DNA from: Nissolia schottii
Lineage: Eukaryota > Streptophyta > Magnoliopsida > Fabales > Fabaceae
Assembly: GCA_003254905.1 (NCBI GenBank)
Contig: QANU01086265.1
Span: forward strand, 812,151 to 876,150
Length of the DNA: 64,000 bases
Reading direction: 5' to 3'
Shown: positions 12,510 through 22,655 of the stretch, in pieces
Position numbering within the stretch: position 1 is the first letter of the stretch
How the letters are laid out: each line of letters opens with the position of its first letter
The notes under the pieces: model-generated
The model's input: the letters and a program-made list of their open reading frames with translations, nothing else
Told to the model about the DNA's origin: nothing
The model's database searches: none
Position numbers and translations under genes: made by a program

Positions 12510-13790
12510 TAACCAACCTTTTATACGTACAATGATTTGTATTTCTCTCTCCTATTAAATATATTTCAATTTGTATTTTTTCTCTCAAATTTCCCACACT
12601 CCCCTTCTCTCTTTTTTTTTCCTCAATCTCGTTTTCTTCTTTCCTCAAACTCGCCGCCGCTGGCTATGCATCTACGCTGCCCTCAACAACATCAGAATCC
12701 GCTCACATCCTCCCTCACATTCTTCAACCGCCGCCCCAAATGGCGTTCACGTCCTCCTTTACATCTGCTCATGTCCTCCTTCACGCCGTCTCTCCCTCAT
12801 GTTGTCTCTCTCTCTCACGCCGTCTCTCTTCCCCAGCATGTCCTCTGTTGTTTTTCATCGCTATATGTCGCAGATCAGATTTCGTTTATCCTCTCTCTAT
12901 CCTGCAACCCCATAGTGTCGTTTTTACCTTCTGTTTTTTTGCTCATGATGTTGTTTTTTTTTTTCTCATCACTATATTACCTTTTTTTTACCTTTATATG
13001 AATAGATTTGTTCATTTTTTGTGTTGGGGCTTATTCATTCTTATTAGGTAGGTTTGTTGACTATATTTAATAAGGTTTGTTTGTTTATATGAACAGGTTT
13101 GTCCATTTTTTGTGTTGGAGTTTGTTCATTCTTATTAGATAGCTTTGTTTACTACAGTTATACAGGATTGTTCGTTTTATACAAACAGGTTTGTTCATTT
13201 TTTGTATTGGGGTTTGTTCATTCTTATTAAGTAGGTTTGTTCACTACAGTTAATAAGGTTTTGTGTTTGTTCACTACAGTTAATAAGGTTTTGTTCGTTT
13301 ATATGAACAAGTTTGTTCATTTTTTTGTGGTGGGGTTTGTTCATTCTTGTTAGGCAGGTTGTTCATTACAATTATATGAGTTTGTTTGTTTTATATAAAT
13401 AGGTTTTTTCATTTTTTGTATTGGAGTTTGTTCATTCTTTCTTAGTGAGCTAGTGGGTTGGGTTCGTGAATGTTGTCCGTGGTCATCGCGGGTTGAGTGT
13501 GACGACATCAAGATTAGTCAGCTGTGAGGAGAACGTGCCGAGGACGTGAGCGAACGTGAAGTTGGATGTGAACACCATTCCGGGAGGCGGTTAAAGGACC
13601 TAAGGGAGGATGTGAATGTCGTTTGGGACGACGGTTGAAGGACATGAGCAGATGTTGAAGCCGTCGAGGGCGGCAGAGATGTATAGACGACGACAAAACT
13701 GTGAGAGAGGAGAATGAGGGTGGCAAAATTGTGAGAGAGGGGTTACGTATAAGGATTTGTATTTCTCTCTCCTACTAAATATATTAAAAA
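12510..13790. mobile_element. Foldback (MULE-like?) element with long inverted arms
   Basis: The left arm (about 12515-12800) contains TATACGTAC, CTGCCCTCAACAACATC, TTCAACCGCCGCCCCAAATG and TCACGTCCTCC. The right arm read in reverse complement (13790-13500) contains TATACGTAACC, CCGCCCTCGACGGCTTCAAC, TTCAACCGTCGTCCCAAACG and TCACATCCTCC in the same order. The same 30-bp word (ATTTGTATTTCTCTCTCCTA...) also flanks both ends in direct orientation. The centre is the 92-bp tandem array. No transposase is present. The several overlapping open frames here are low-complexity and are not genes. Confidence 0.6.
13005..13450. repeat. 92-bp tandem repeat, about 5 units
   Basis: The word TTGTTCATTTTTTGTGTTGG and its variants recur at about 13008, 13099, 13191, 13312 and 13404. 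Spacings are 91, 92, 121 and 92; the long interval is explained by an extra 29-bp copy of GTTTGTTCACTACAGTTAATAAGGTTTT. Each unit also carries TTCATTCTTATTAGGTAGG. The array sits in the loop of the foldback element. Confidence 0.85.
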
Positions 13791-13884
13791 TGTTATGTGT
13801 ACACCCAATTTTATACACACATACTTACACTATTCAAATTAGGTAATTAATGATTATTATACGTATACAATACAGTTTTCTAAA

Positions 13885-14280
13885 ATAGAGCACAAACTTA
13901 AAGGTGTTAAAGCACAAACATTATAGGCGTTAAAGTATAAACTTTATACGCATTCATGCACAAACTTTATTTGGATTACACTACAAACCTATATTTCAGA
14001 GTTATATATAATCTGAACTTTATTTATAAATGCACAAACATTATAAATAGTAATGCACAAATTTTATATGTAAGAATGCACACACATTATAAAATTATCA
14101 GAGTGTTTTACAATCTGAACTTTATTTAAGAAAATGCACAAACATTGTACGTAATAATTCACAAATTTTATTCCCACTAGTGCACTAACATTACAAACTT
14201 GTAGATAATATTCTCAACTATATTTAATTAAGTGCACAAACATTACAGGCATTAAAACACAAACTTTATGTATGTAAGTA
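13885..14280. repeat. Interspersed GCACAAAC(A/T)TTAT repeat field
   Basis: About 15 degenerate copies of a 13-14 bp word (GCACAAACATTATA, GCACAAACTTTATA and close variants) occur at irregular 20-45 bp spacing. They are mixed with TAATCTGAACTTTATTTA twice and AGGCRTTAAA several times. All copies run in the same direction. No open frame follows them. Confidence 0.75.
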
Positions 14281-15560
14281 TGAGTTATATGTATGATATA
14301 TATTTTTTTAGTATACGTATAACAGAACTCTAAATATATTTTAATATGTATTTTCTCTCTCTAATTTATTTTAGTAATTATACATTGATATAATTTAAGT
14401 ATATACATAGTACTGCTTTTAATTATATGATGGAGATTCAATCTTTAGTCATGATAATAGAAAAATATTTTGCGACTAACGTTATATTATTTTGTTTTAA
14501 TTCAATTACACTCGAAAGGGATTGATAATAAACTGTGGTCAACTACCTATAATTTTCTCCGACTCCCGAGGCAGCAGAGATGAAAGTGTGTGTAAAGTGT
14601 GATCACATTGATTGAAAATTGAAATACTAGTACTAGCTACTAGGCGACAATTTCTAGCACATTCATTCATGCAATGAACCTCAATTTTTGTGGAATAACC
14701 ACACAGTGAGTTTCATTGAGGACCTACATGGCAGGTTTTGCTGATTCAGCATCTTGTAGCTAGCTAGGGGGAACATGACAATGTGCGCAAAATCACGGTC
14801 ACAACCCTTTTTCGAATTCTTCATCTGTCCCCATGACAGTACGTAACAAACCCCTGTTTATGTGGCTCCAAACATGTTTCATGAGCAATTTGCATGTGAT
14901 TGTGCCCAAATTGCTCTCTCAATTCAATCATAAAATTAAGAAATGCTACTAATCAAGATGATCTATCACATCCATATCACCATATTTCGTTCACAATTAT
15001 GTGGCATATAAATCGTAATTTTCCAATGGTAATACTAATTTAATTACTACAATTTAATCATTCCATTACTTCATCCACGTTTAACTTGGGTCCAGACTAT
15101 TATAGACTATATTTATAGGTTGTCATATAAAGCTAGCTAGAATTTTTCACCTGTCAATATCAAAGTATCATGCACAAGAATTGCCACTGGCTAGGTCCAC
15201 CACTGATTGCCCGTATCGTAGTGGAAATATTTTCTTTATCAAATTATATTGGCTGCAAGTGTATGTTACAAAGAAGAGAAGAAAACAAAATTGAGAAATG
15301 TCTAGCATATTTATCTTGTATTGGTTGCGAGTGTTTCATACAAAATAGTGGGAGAAAAGCTGATGATCGATCGCCCAAATAATGCGTCTCTTTCTCTCGC
15401 CCTCTCTTTTCAATGATAATGAAGAAGAGACTAGGGACTATGCATTGTTGATATTGATTTAGAATTTGTAAATATTATATTTGATGACAAACATTGCGTG
15501 AACTTTACTAATGTGTATTAAGTGTTTTAGAAAAATTGTGGCCCAAAGTATATATAAAAA
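14281..15560. other. Intergenic, no supported gene
   Basis: AT-rich sequence. 14325-14400 contains another copy of the CTAAATATATTTTAATATGTATTTTCTCTC word that borders the 12.5-13.8 kb foldback. A 70-codon open stretch at 15170 has no recognisable feature. Confidence 0.4.
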
Positions 15561-16385
15561 AGAAAAAGGAAAATAAGGAAACTCATGGCCCAAGTGAAGA
15601 AAGAAAGCACAAAGTTGTGTGAAGAAAGGAAAGTTAGAATATGACAAAATTTGGGAAAACAAATTGAAAAAAAAAGGAAAGAAAAGGTGTCGTAGAGTCA
15701 CCTGCGAATAGAAAAGAAAATAAAAAAAGAGAAATCAATCAAAGAAAGAGATTGACGATGACAAAACTACAAAAAGGGAAGCTTGGGAAAATAAAATCAT
15801 CATTTCCCATACGATCAAAAAGGAAATGAAGAAAGAAGCTATCCAGCAAAACCGCATGAATCATTTTGGAAAAGGAAGGAAGAGAAGAAAAAAAGGAAAG
15901 TATGGAAGCAATGCATCTACAGCTATAGACTCTCTAAAAATGAAGAAGGAAACTACACAAATAAAGTTGTTAAGGGAAATTAGGAAGCTGTCAAGAACAA
16001 CTCGGAATAGAAATAAAATAAAAAAAGAAAAGAAAGAAAGAGAGACGTTAGGAAGCAACAGATCTTTCGATGAGAAGAAGCTGATTTCACGTTGTAGTTA
16101 TGGAAGAAAACAAAAAAAGAAAACGTGAGCAATTCTTGAGAAAGGAAAGAAGAAAAGAAAAGAGAAAGTACTGATTTCATACTGGAAATGGTCAAAATTT
16201 TTGGAAAAGGAAAGAAAGAAAAAGAAAGAGGAAGAAGACCTGGAAGCAATGATCCTACAGATATAAAAACTACACACGAGTTGTCAAGAAAAGGAAATTC
16301 TGGAAACAACTTGAAAAGAAAAAAAATTAAAGGAAAGCAAGAAAAGGAAGGAAAAATATGGAAACAACTTGAGATGTGAATAATT
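15560..16385. repeat. Strongly purine-rich (A+G) repetitive block
   Basis: The plus strand is dominated by A and G for about 800 bp, with recurring words GGAAGCAA(T/C), GAAGAAG, TACAGATATA/TACAGCTATA and TTGGAAAAGGAAAG. The lysine-rich open frames here (for example from 15826) reflect base composition, not a recognisable protein. The block ends abruptly at the copia fragment. Confidence 0.65.
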
Positions 16386-16389
16386 TTTT

Positions 16390-17597
16390 TTAAAAGTGAT
16401 CTCTTTGAGAAAGTCTACATGCAATTGCCTTTAGGATACAAGTCCTTTACCGTCACAACTCAGGGGGAGAAGCTAGTATACAGACTTAACAAGTCTATAT
16501 ATGGCCCCAAACTAGCCTCCAGACAATGGTTTGCCAAAAATTATATTGCCTTGTTAGTCATTGGCTTTGTACTGTCTAAAAATGACTATTCTTTGTTCTC
16601 CAAAGGGAAGGATACTGGTTTTGTTATTATCCTAGTCTATGTGGATGATATCATCCTAGCTGAGCCTATTGTTTTCGTCCTCAATTTGGTCAAGACTCAA
16701 CTACAAGATGCTTTCAAGTTAAAGGATTTGGGGAACTTAAAGGTTTTTCCTTGGATGGGAAATTGCGAGAACTTCTAAGGGCATTACCTGAAACCAAAAC
16801 AAATATGATTTACCCCTCTTGGATAATTCAAGTTACTTGGGTGGCAAACTTACGGCTCTACCCATGGATCCTAATTTCAAGCTTAGCATTGATGGTGGTA
16901 CTCCATTACTTGATGGCAATATCTACTGCAGATTAATTGGTAGATTATCCTATCTAACCATCACAAGGCCAAACATCTTTTTCTCTGAAACTAAGCTCAG
17001 CCAATTTGTCCGCAAACCTACAGACATCCACCTCAATGCTGTCAACTACTTGCTACGTTATCTCAAGCTAATCCAAGAAAAGGATTGTTTTCCCTTAACA
17101 TTCTACACTAAAATTAACTGTATATTCTGATCCTGATTCGAGGAACTGTGTTGACTCTCGCAGATCTACCTCAGGCTATTGTATGTTCCTAGGTGATACC
17201 TTAGTCTCATGGAAGTCAAAAAAACAAATCACCGTAGCACGATTTTTTGTTGAGGCCGAATATCGGTCCATGACAGCAATAACAAGTGAGACAATTTGGT
17301 TGTAGTAGCTCTTATTGGATTTTCATGTCAAGCTCTCCAAAACCAAGTCGTTATGTGATTACCAAGCAGCTAGGCATATTGCGTCCAGCTCACATTCCAT
17401 GAACGGACAAAGCATATTGACATTGACTATCATTTTGTGCGAGTAAGAGTTCAATTTGGTCTTTTAACATTGATCCATGTCAAAATTGGTTACCAACTCG
17501 CTAACTTACTCACAAAGCCGCTTGTTGCAGCTCATTTCCAAGCTCTATTGAGCAACTTGGGAACCATAGATTTTTTTCTTCCAACTTGAGGGGGGAG
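16390..17597 (+). mobile_element. 5'-truncated Ty1/copia element: reverse transcriptase and RNase H
   Basis: It starts abruptly inside the reverse transcriptase (EKVYMQLPLGYKS, RLNKSIYG, ASRQWFAK) and keeps the catalytic box LVYVDDI near 16640. A frameshift follows near 16750. It continues with RNase H and C-terminal words SRSTSGYCMFLGDT, VEAEYRSMTA and LANLLTKPL, interrupted by stops. A polypurine tract GAGGGGGGAG at 17588-17597 ends the internal region. There is no gag, integrase or 5' LTR, so the copy is dead. Confidence 0.9.
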
Positions 17598-17835
17598 TAA
17601 CACATATATTACATATCATGTTTATAGTTTTCATAAACTAGAAGTTAGTAAGAAATTAGTTTATGTACGGATAGAGTTAGTTAATTCCAATTTTGATAGT
17701 TAGTTGAGTTATGCTACAATGCAACAGAGGCCATGAGTTTTACGATGGACTCGTCTCCTTTTACATAAACTCTCTAACTTAAGGAATGAATTTAGATGAT
17801 GATTTTCACATTTTTCACTGTATTATTAATCTCAA
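17598..17835 (+). repeat. Probable 3' LTR of the truncated copia element
   Basis: This lies directly after the polypurine tract. The far end is a guess, because no second LTR exists in the window for comparison and the expected TG...CA ends are not clear. Confidence 0.4.
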
Positions 17836-19721
17836 GTAGGGTTTGACGAGGAGAGCCAGAAGCTATAGGTAGAACTAGAAGTGAGTCAAGTTTGCTTCCA
17901 TGACGTACTTCTTAACGAGTGAAGCCGAGCTCATTTTTAAACCAGCCAAAATTTTAGGTTTGAACTCAACTTACCAAAAGCTCTTCAGGCTTGAGCTAGT
18001 TTACGAGTTATTTAAACATGATTAAATAACTTAAATTAGATACAAATTAAGGCTTAGTTTTGTAAAGTTTTTTTTAGGGGTGTGCTCCTGGTCTCAAAAA
18101 GCATAAGCCAATTATGTGTCTTTGGTAAAAAGAAAAGTTTGAGAGTTTTTGCTTTGGGCTTTTGAGAGTCAGGAGTGCTCTTAGAAGCTCTTGTAACAAG
18201 TTTTCAGAGTTTGCTTTTACTCTCCAAATTTTAAAAAATTTATGTAACCTTAAATTTTATCAAAATCTCATTTGGTTATTCATTAATTACTAAAAAATAA
18301 GAATAGAAATTATCTATTAATTTTTATGTTTTATTTTATATTTTAGTAGCAACTTAATGATATATTTATCAAACATCATTGTTGTTACTTCTGATTATTA
18401 AGAGTAGTTGTTAGATTATTTTACCAACTTCAAAAGTGACTTTTAGAGGATCTAAAGAGCTCAACAACTTTTAAAGAGTCACAATATCATCAAATCAAGC
18501 CTAAGTCTTTTACAAATAATAAGTTATAATATATAATCATAAGAAGAGATAATCTTACCGGTACTACTAGTAGTAACAACAACAACAACAAAATCTTGAG
18601 TTCATACTTCTCATTGTCACCCATATGCTTAGCAAAAAATTACATATGCATATAAATATACATATACATATAAGTAAGTATACATGTGCACATGACTGAG
18701 TTAGCTCACGAGTTATGAGTATCTAACATAATAAAGTTTAAGTTTGACTCTTTCAATAAATAAAGTAAAATTCTGAGCTCAACTTGTAAGCTCACAAGCT
18801 CAACTTATCAAACCCTTAACTAGTTATAAATAGCTCAGAATTTACTTGACCCAAATCCGGCCATAACTACACGGTAACAAACAGAACATCACACCATGAG
18901 ACAACTCAATCTAACAGATAACAAATTACACGAGAATCACCCCAACAACCCAACTAATTGACAATTAGTTATGGAGAAGAGGCCAAAGCTGTCAACACCC
19001 AGATAGGGCCGAAGCTGCCATATGCAGACATCTCTGTGATATATAATATTAGCACCTCCACCAAACTGCAACCACAACCATGATTCACTCCTTAGGGTAT
19101 AGTCAAATTTTCTTGAGAAACATCCAGCCAATAGAATTGCATACCGATAATACCAACAACCCTTTCGACATTGCCGCCAAGGCTAACGAGGGGTTGAACA
19201 ATCATATACCCACCAAGCCCAGGCAAACACTAAAATTATAGATGGTTGAAACAGTATGCTCGTATTCTAAAAGGACACAAATTTGAAAAATTTGTAAATA
19301 TTTTTATAAGTGTTCGAAGAGTTTAGAGTATAATTTGACCTTGATATCACAATTACTGAACCCATTTAAACTTTTATAAATAAAAAAGAAAGAAAGAAAG
19401 AAAGAAAAGGAAAACAAGAATGAATTGTATAACATCAATTCGGATGACCTAAGCTATGAAAAACTTCACCCAAAAAACTGCCCATGCAGTCTCAAGCACT
19501 ATATATGTTAAGTATTTTTGTGTACTTTATATCAAGCTTGGACGTTGGGTATTCCTTATTCTAAGCCTCGTTTTTAGGCGCGTTTGATACTTTCATCCAA
19601 ATTTTTTACCTGTAATTTAGTATTGAGTATACGGAAAGTTCAAGAGAAAGAAGTTATAAGTAATTAAGAGAGTGAACTTAATTAGTCTTGAAATAATTGT
19701 GGATATATGGTATTATAAGCA
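17836..19721. other. Intergenic repeats, no supported gene
   Basis: 17822-17990 (GGGTTTGACGAGGAGAGCC, GCCGAGCTCA) and 18690-18860 in reverse complement (GGGTTTGATAAGTTGAGC, GAGCTCAG) look like ends of an old GAGCTC-rich inverted-repeat element. 18110-18440 resembles 45840-46150 (TTTTGCTTTGGGCTTTTGAGAG against TTTTGCTCTTAACTTGTGAGAG, then CTTTTCAGAGCTGACTT-like words). That pair suggests a diverged dispersed repeat. Confidence 0.4.
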
Positions 19722-19729
19722 TTGATTTA

Positions 19730-20108
19730 GGGTGATTTTTCACTTACTTCACAAGGTAAATACTTTATTCTATTAAATTTTCTTTATTTTTTATAATTTT
19801 TAGCATTAAATTCATCATATTTTCTCATTATTTCATAATCTTATATAATATTGATGTGTCATATGATCTAATGTGATAATTAATATTTTTAATATAATAT
19901 TTGTAGAGCGGTATATCATAAACTCAAATGATTCATAAATCTTTAAACCTCTTATAATTTGGTTCTTTTAATAATTTGACTGACAAACAATTTCTCAATA
20001 ATGTATAAAACATGAAATGATGATAAAATTAAATAATTTTTTTATTTTAAAAATTGTCAACATAAAAAAATTTAGTAAGATAAAATATTTTTTCTATATA
20101 ACATTACC
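19730..20108. mobile_element. hAT-like MITE, copy 1
   Basis: Flanked by a perfect 8-bp direct duplication TTGATTTA (19722-19729 and 20109-20116). Its body shares long blocks in the same order with the copies at 28128 and 37762: AATTTTTAGCATTAAATTCAT, TTGATGTGTCATATGATCTA, AATATTTGTAGAG, TCTTTAAAC and AATAATTTGACT. The two ends are partly inverted (ATAATTTTTA...AAATTCAT against ATGATGATAAAATT...TAAAAATTGT). It is non-coding. Confidence 0.8.
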
Positions 20109-20460
20109 TTGATTTATTAATGACCAGCAGAAGTAATAAACAAGGTGTTGATCATTATATATAGTAGCTGGATTCGAAACTCTTCATGTTGGTCTCTTAG
20201 AGTTTTAGGCTAACCAACTCGTGTACAATAAGCTTTGATGTTTGCTTGATATAAGACATAATACGATAGCCAATACATGTGTGCGTACGTCGATGCACTA
20301 ATATACATAGGGGAAGCTCTCGTATGATTCATTTCATAATTAATACCAAATAATACAATAACAATAAGAATAAATTGCAATTGGACACGTGTCCTGAGGA
20401 ACCATATAGACCAAAAAGAGAAGCTACGCAAAAGACACGTGAATATGATTTTTCAAAAAA

Positions 20461-21412
20461 GGGTTAATTAAGTTTTTAGGTTTGGTTTTGGTCTCTCTGT
20501 GTAAGTTTTAGTCCATGTAAAATTTAAAAATTTAGTTTTAGTCCCTGGAGTGGGGTGAAGGTTGACTGGGCTGACGTGGCGCTGACGCGGCACTGACGCG
20601 GCGCGCCACGTGAGATGCCACGTGGCATAACCCCAAAACTCAACCCAAACCCGACCCGACCCGACCCAAAATTAATTAAAATTTTTTTTAAAAAAAGCCC
20701 TCCTTCTTCCAGCCCCAGCCCCCACCCACGCTCCTCCTCCCTCACCCTCCTCCCTCCTCCCCCACCTTCCCCAGCACCGCCGCCGAGGAGGAGAGAGCTT
20801 CGGAACACTCAGCCCCACCTCCGTTCCTTCGCTGCTGCTCGCGCCCCCTGCTCGCGCGTGAGCCCGCACCTCCTGCTAGCGCCTCCGCCGCTCGCCTTCG
20901 TCGCTGCTGCTTGCGCCTTCCCGATCTGTGCGCGGCTCCAGATCTGCTCGCGTCGCTGCTTCTCTCGCGACCTCGCNNNNNNNNNNNNNNNNNNNNNNNN
21001 NNNNNNNNNNNNNNNNNNNNNNNNNNNNNNNNNNNNNNNNNNNNNNNNNNNNNNNNNNNNNNNNNNNNNNNNNNNNNNNNNNNNNNNNNNNNNNNNNNNN
21101 NNNNNNNNNNNNNNNNNNNNNNNNNNNNNNNNNNNNNNNNNNNNNNNNNNNNNNNNNNNNNNNNNNNNNTTTTTTTTTTTTTAATTTTTTAATTAATTTC
21201 GGGTCGGGCCGGGTCGGGTTTGGGTTGGGTTTTGGGTTATGCCACGTGGCATCCCACGTGGCGCGCCGCGTCAGCGCCACATCAACCCAGTCAACCTTCA
21301 CCCACTCCAGGGACTAAAACCAAATTTTTAAATTTTACAGGGACTAAAACTTACACAGAGGGACCAAAACCAAACTTTCTCAAATTACAGGGACTAAAAA
21401 CTTAATTAACCC
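20461..21412. mobile_element. Mutator-like element with long TIRs and 9-bp TSD
   Basis: The ends are GGGTTAATTAAGTTTTTAGG and, inverted, GGGTTAATTAAGTTTTTAGT. The arms stay complementary for about 225 bp, including the 14-bp palindrome ATGCCACGTGGCAT at 20615-20628 and 21239-21252, GGCGCGCC, and a run of ACCCGACCCGACC facing GGGTCGGGCCGGGTCGGG. A perfect 9-bp direct duplication TTCAAAAAA lies at 20452-20460 and 21413-21421, the size typical of Mutator-like elements. The interior (20690-20976) is GC-rich and Pro/Ser/Arg-coding in several frames, unlike the surroundings, and may be captured genic DNA. No transposase is visible. Confidence 0.85.
20977..21169. other. Assembly gap (193 N)
   Basis: A run of undetermined bases lies in the loop of the Mutator-like foldback, next to a poly-T run at 21170. 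The hairpin, GC-rich flank and homopolymer explain why assembly failed. Open frames that cross it are artefacts. Confidence 1.
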
Positions 21413-21815
21413 TTCAAAAAATGGAACTTTGATGAGTCATTTTCATTTTCTTATGGGAGAATTTGGATGGGTCAGGGTGGAAGATGTTCAAGTGATCGAT
21501 TATAATAATTTTCCGCATACGCCAACATTCCGATAATAGCTATGAACACTATAGTTATTACCCTTCAATTATATGCATTAATATTGTTTTGTCTTCTTTA
21601 CTTGAACTAGAACGAACCTGTAGGCTTGCATGCATGTGATCTATTCCAATATAGTTACATTATTTTAAGGTGAACACATACATTATTTTAATACCAAAAC
21701 GAAAGAGAAGGGTCCTTTCCTTTGCCCTTTACCTTTACCTTTACCCTTGACACATACATTATTTTAATATCATTTTTAGAATAAAATATTAAATTAATTT
21801 TTAGAATTTGTAACA

Positions 21816-21988
21816 TCAATCAAATTTGTCTTTATAATTTTAAATTGATTAAATTTGTCCTTATAGTTAACAAATATCAATCAAATTAGTCCCTAAAATA
21901 GATATGTAAAATGATTAATTTGATTGACATTTGCCAATTATAAAAACGAATTTGATAAATTTAAAATTATAAAGACAAATTTAATTGA
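21816..21988. repeat. Near-perfect hairpin repeat, arms about 75 bp
   Basis: The left arm TCAATCAAATTTGTCTTTATAATTTTAAATT...GTCAATCAAATTA-type sequence and the reverse complement of the right arm agree at most positions, with roughly ten differences. The loop is about 20 bp. It is consistent with a small foldback MITE or a hairpin-RNA locus. Just upstream, ACACATACATTATTTTAATA occurs twice (about 21675 and 21751). Confidence 0.75.
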
Positions 21989-22326
21989 TAATAAAAATTC
22001 CTTGATTGATTTATTCTTTTTTTTCCACCCTTTACCTTCGCAGTCATTAAAGAGTTCTCTGCATTGTTTCCAATATTATTTTCTTGTTTCTTTAATTAGT
22101 TGAGCAAATACTTGTTGAAGTAAAACAAGATATTCATATTAATGATTTAGTTTTTATGTCATGAAAAATGCTATATCCTAAGCATAGTAGAAAAGAGTAA
22201 AGAAAAAATTAATGCAAGCAATGTCTTAAAACTTGAAAAATAATAATAAAATTTTTATTGTATTTAGTATGCAGACCGAAGGTTACATTACACTAGTGTA
22301 AATTCTTACCCTCTTCAATAACCTTT

Positions 22327-22362
<36 letters not shown>

Positions 22363-22374
22363 TGTATATATATT
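22327..22374. repeat. (TA)n microsatellite
   Basis: TA dinucleotide run interrupted by two TATG steps, just upstream of the 5' LTR of the copia element. Confidence 0.95.
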
Positions 22375-22423
22375 TTAAATCTACCGTTAGATTGAAAGTT
22401 CGTATGCTATAGATTATGTTTAT

Positions 22424-22655
22424 TGTTAACATTTAACATATGAACGTTTAACATTTACACATTTACGTTTATACATTATAAATGTTTTAGCATTAGTAGC
22501 ATTGTTGTTTTATTTTCTATATTTGTTCTTGTAATAAGTATTCTAGGACTATATAAATAGTGTAGCCTTGTTTGTAAATCTCATTCAGAAACTATACAAT
22601 ACAATTTGCAAATATTCAAATACCTTGTGTTTGTTTTTCTATTCTGTTTCTAACA
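22424..22655 (+). repeat. 5' LTR of the copia element
   Basis: 232 bp, TG...CA. It contains a TATAAATAG promoter-like box within ACTATATAAATAGTGTAGCC and ends immediately before the primer binding site. Confidence 0.9.

Noticed and set aside
12537-13051. Three overlapping open frames rich in Phe, Ser, Leu
   Set aside because: They lie in a CT-rich foldback arm; all three frames open at once indicates composition, not coding.
15826-16379. Lysine-rich open frames
   Set aside because: Product of the purine-rich repeat block; no domain and no ordinary codon pattern.
20615-21317. Several long open frames around the N gap
   Set aside because: They run through undetermined bases and TIR sequence; Pro/Ser/Arg content reflects GC-rich composition.
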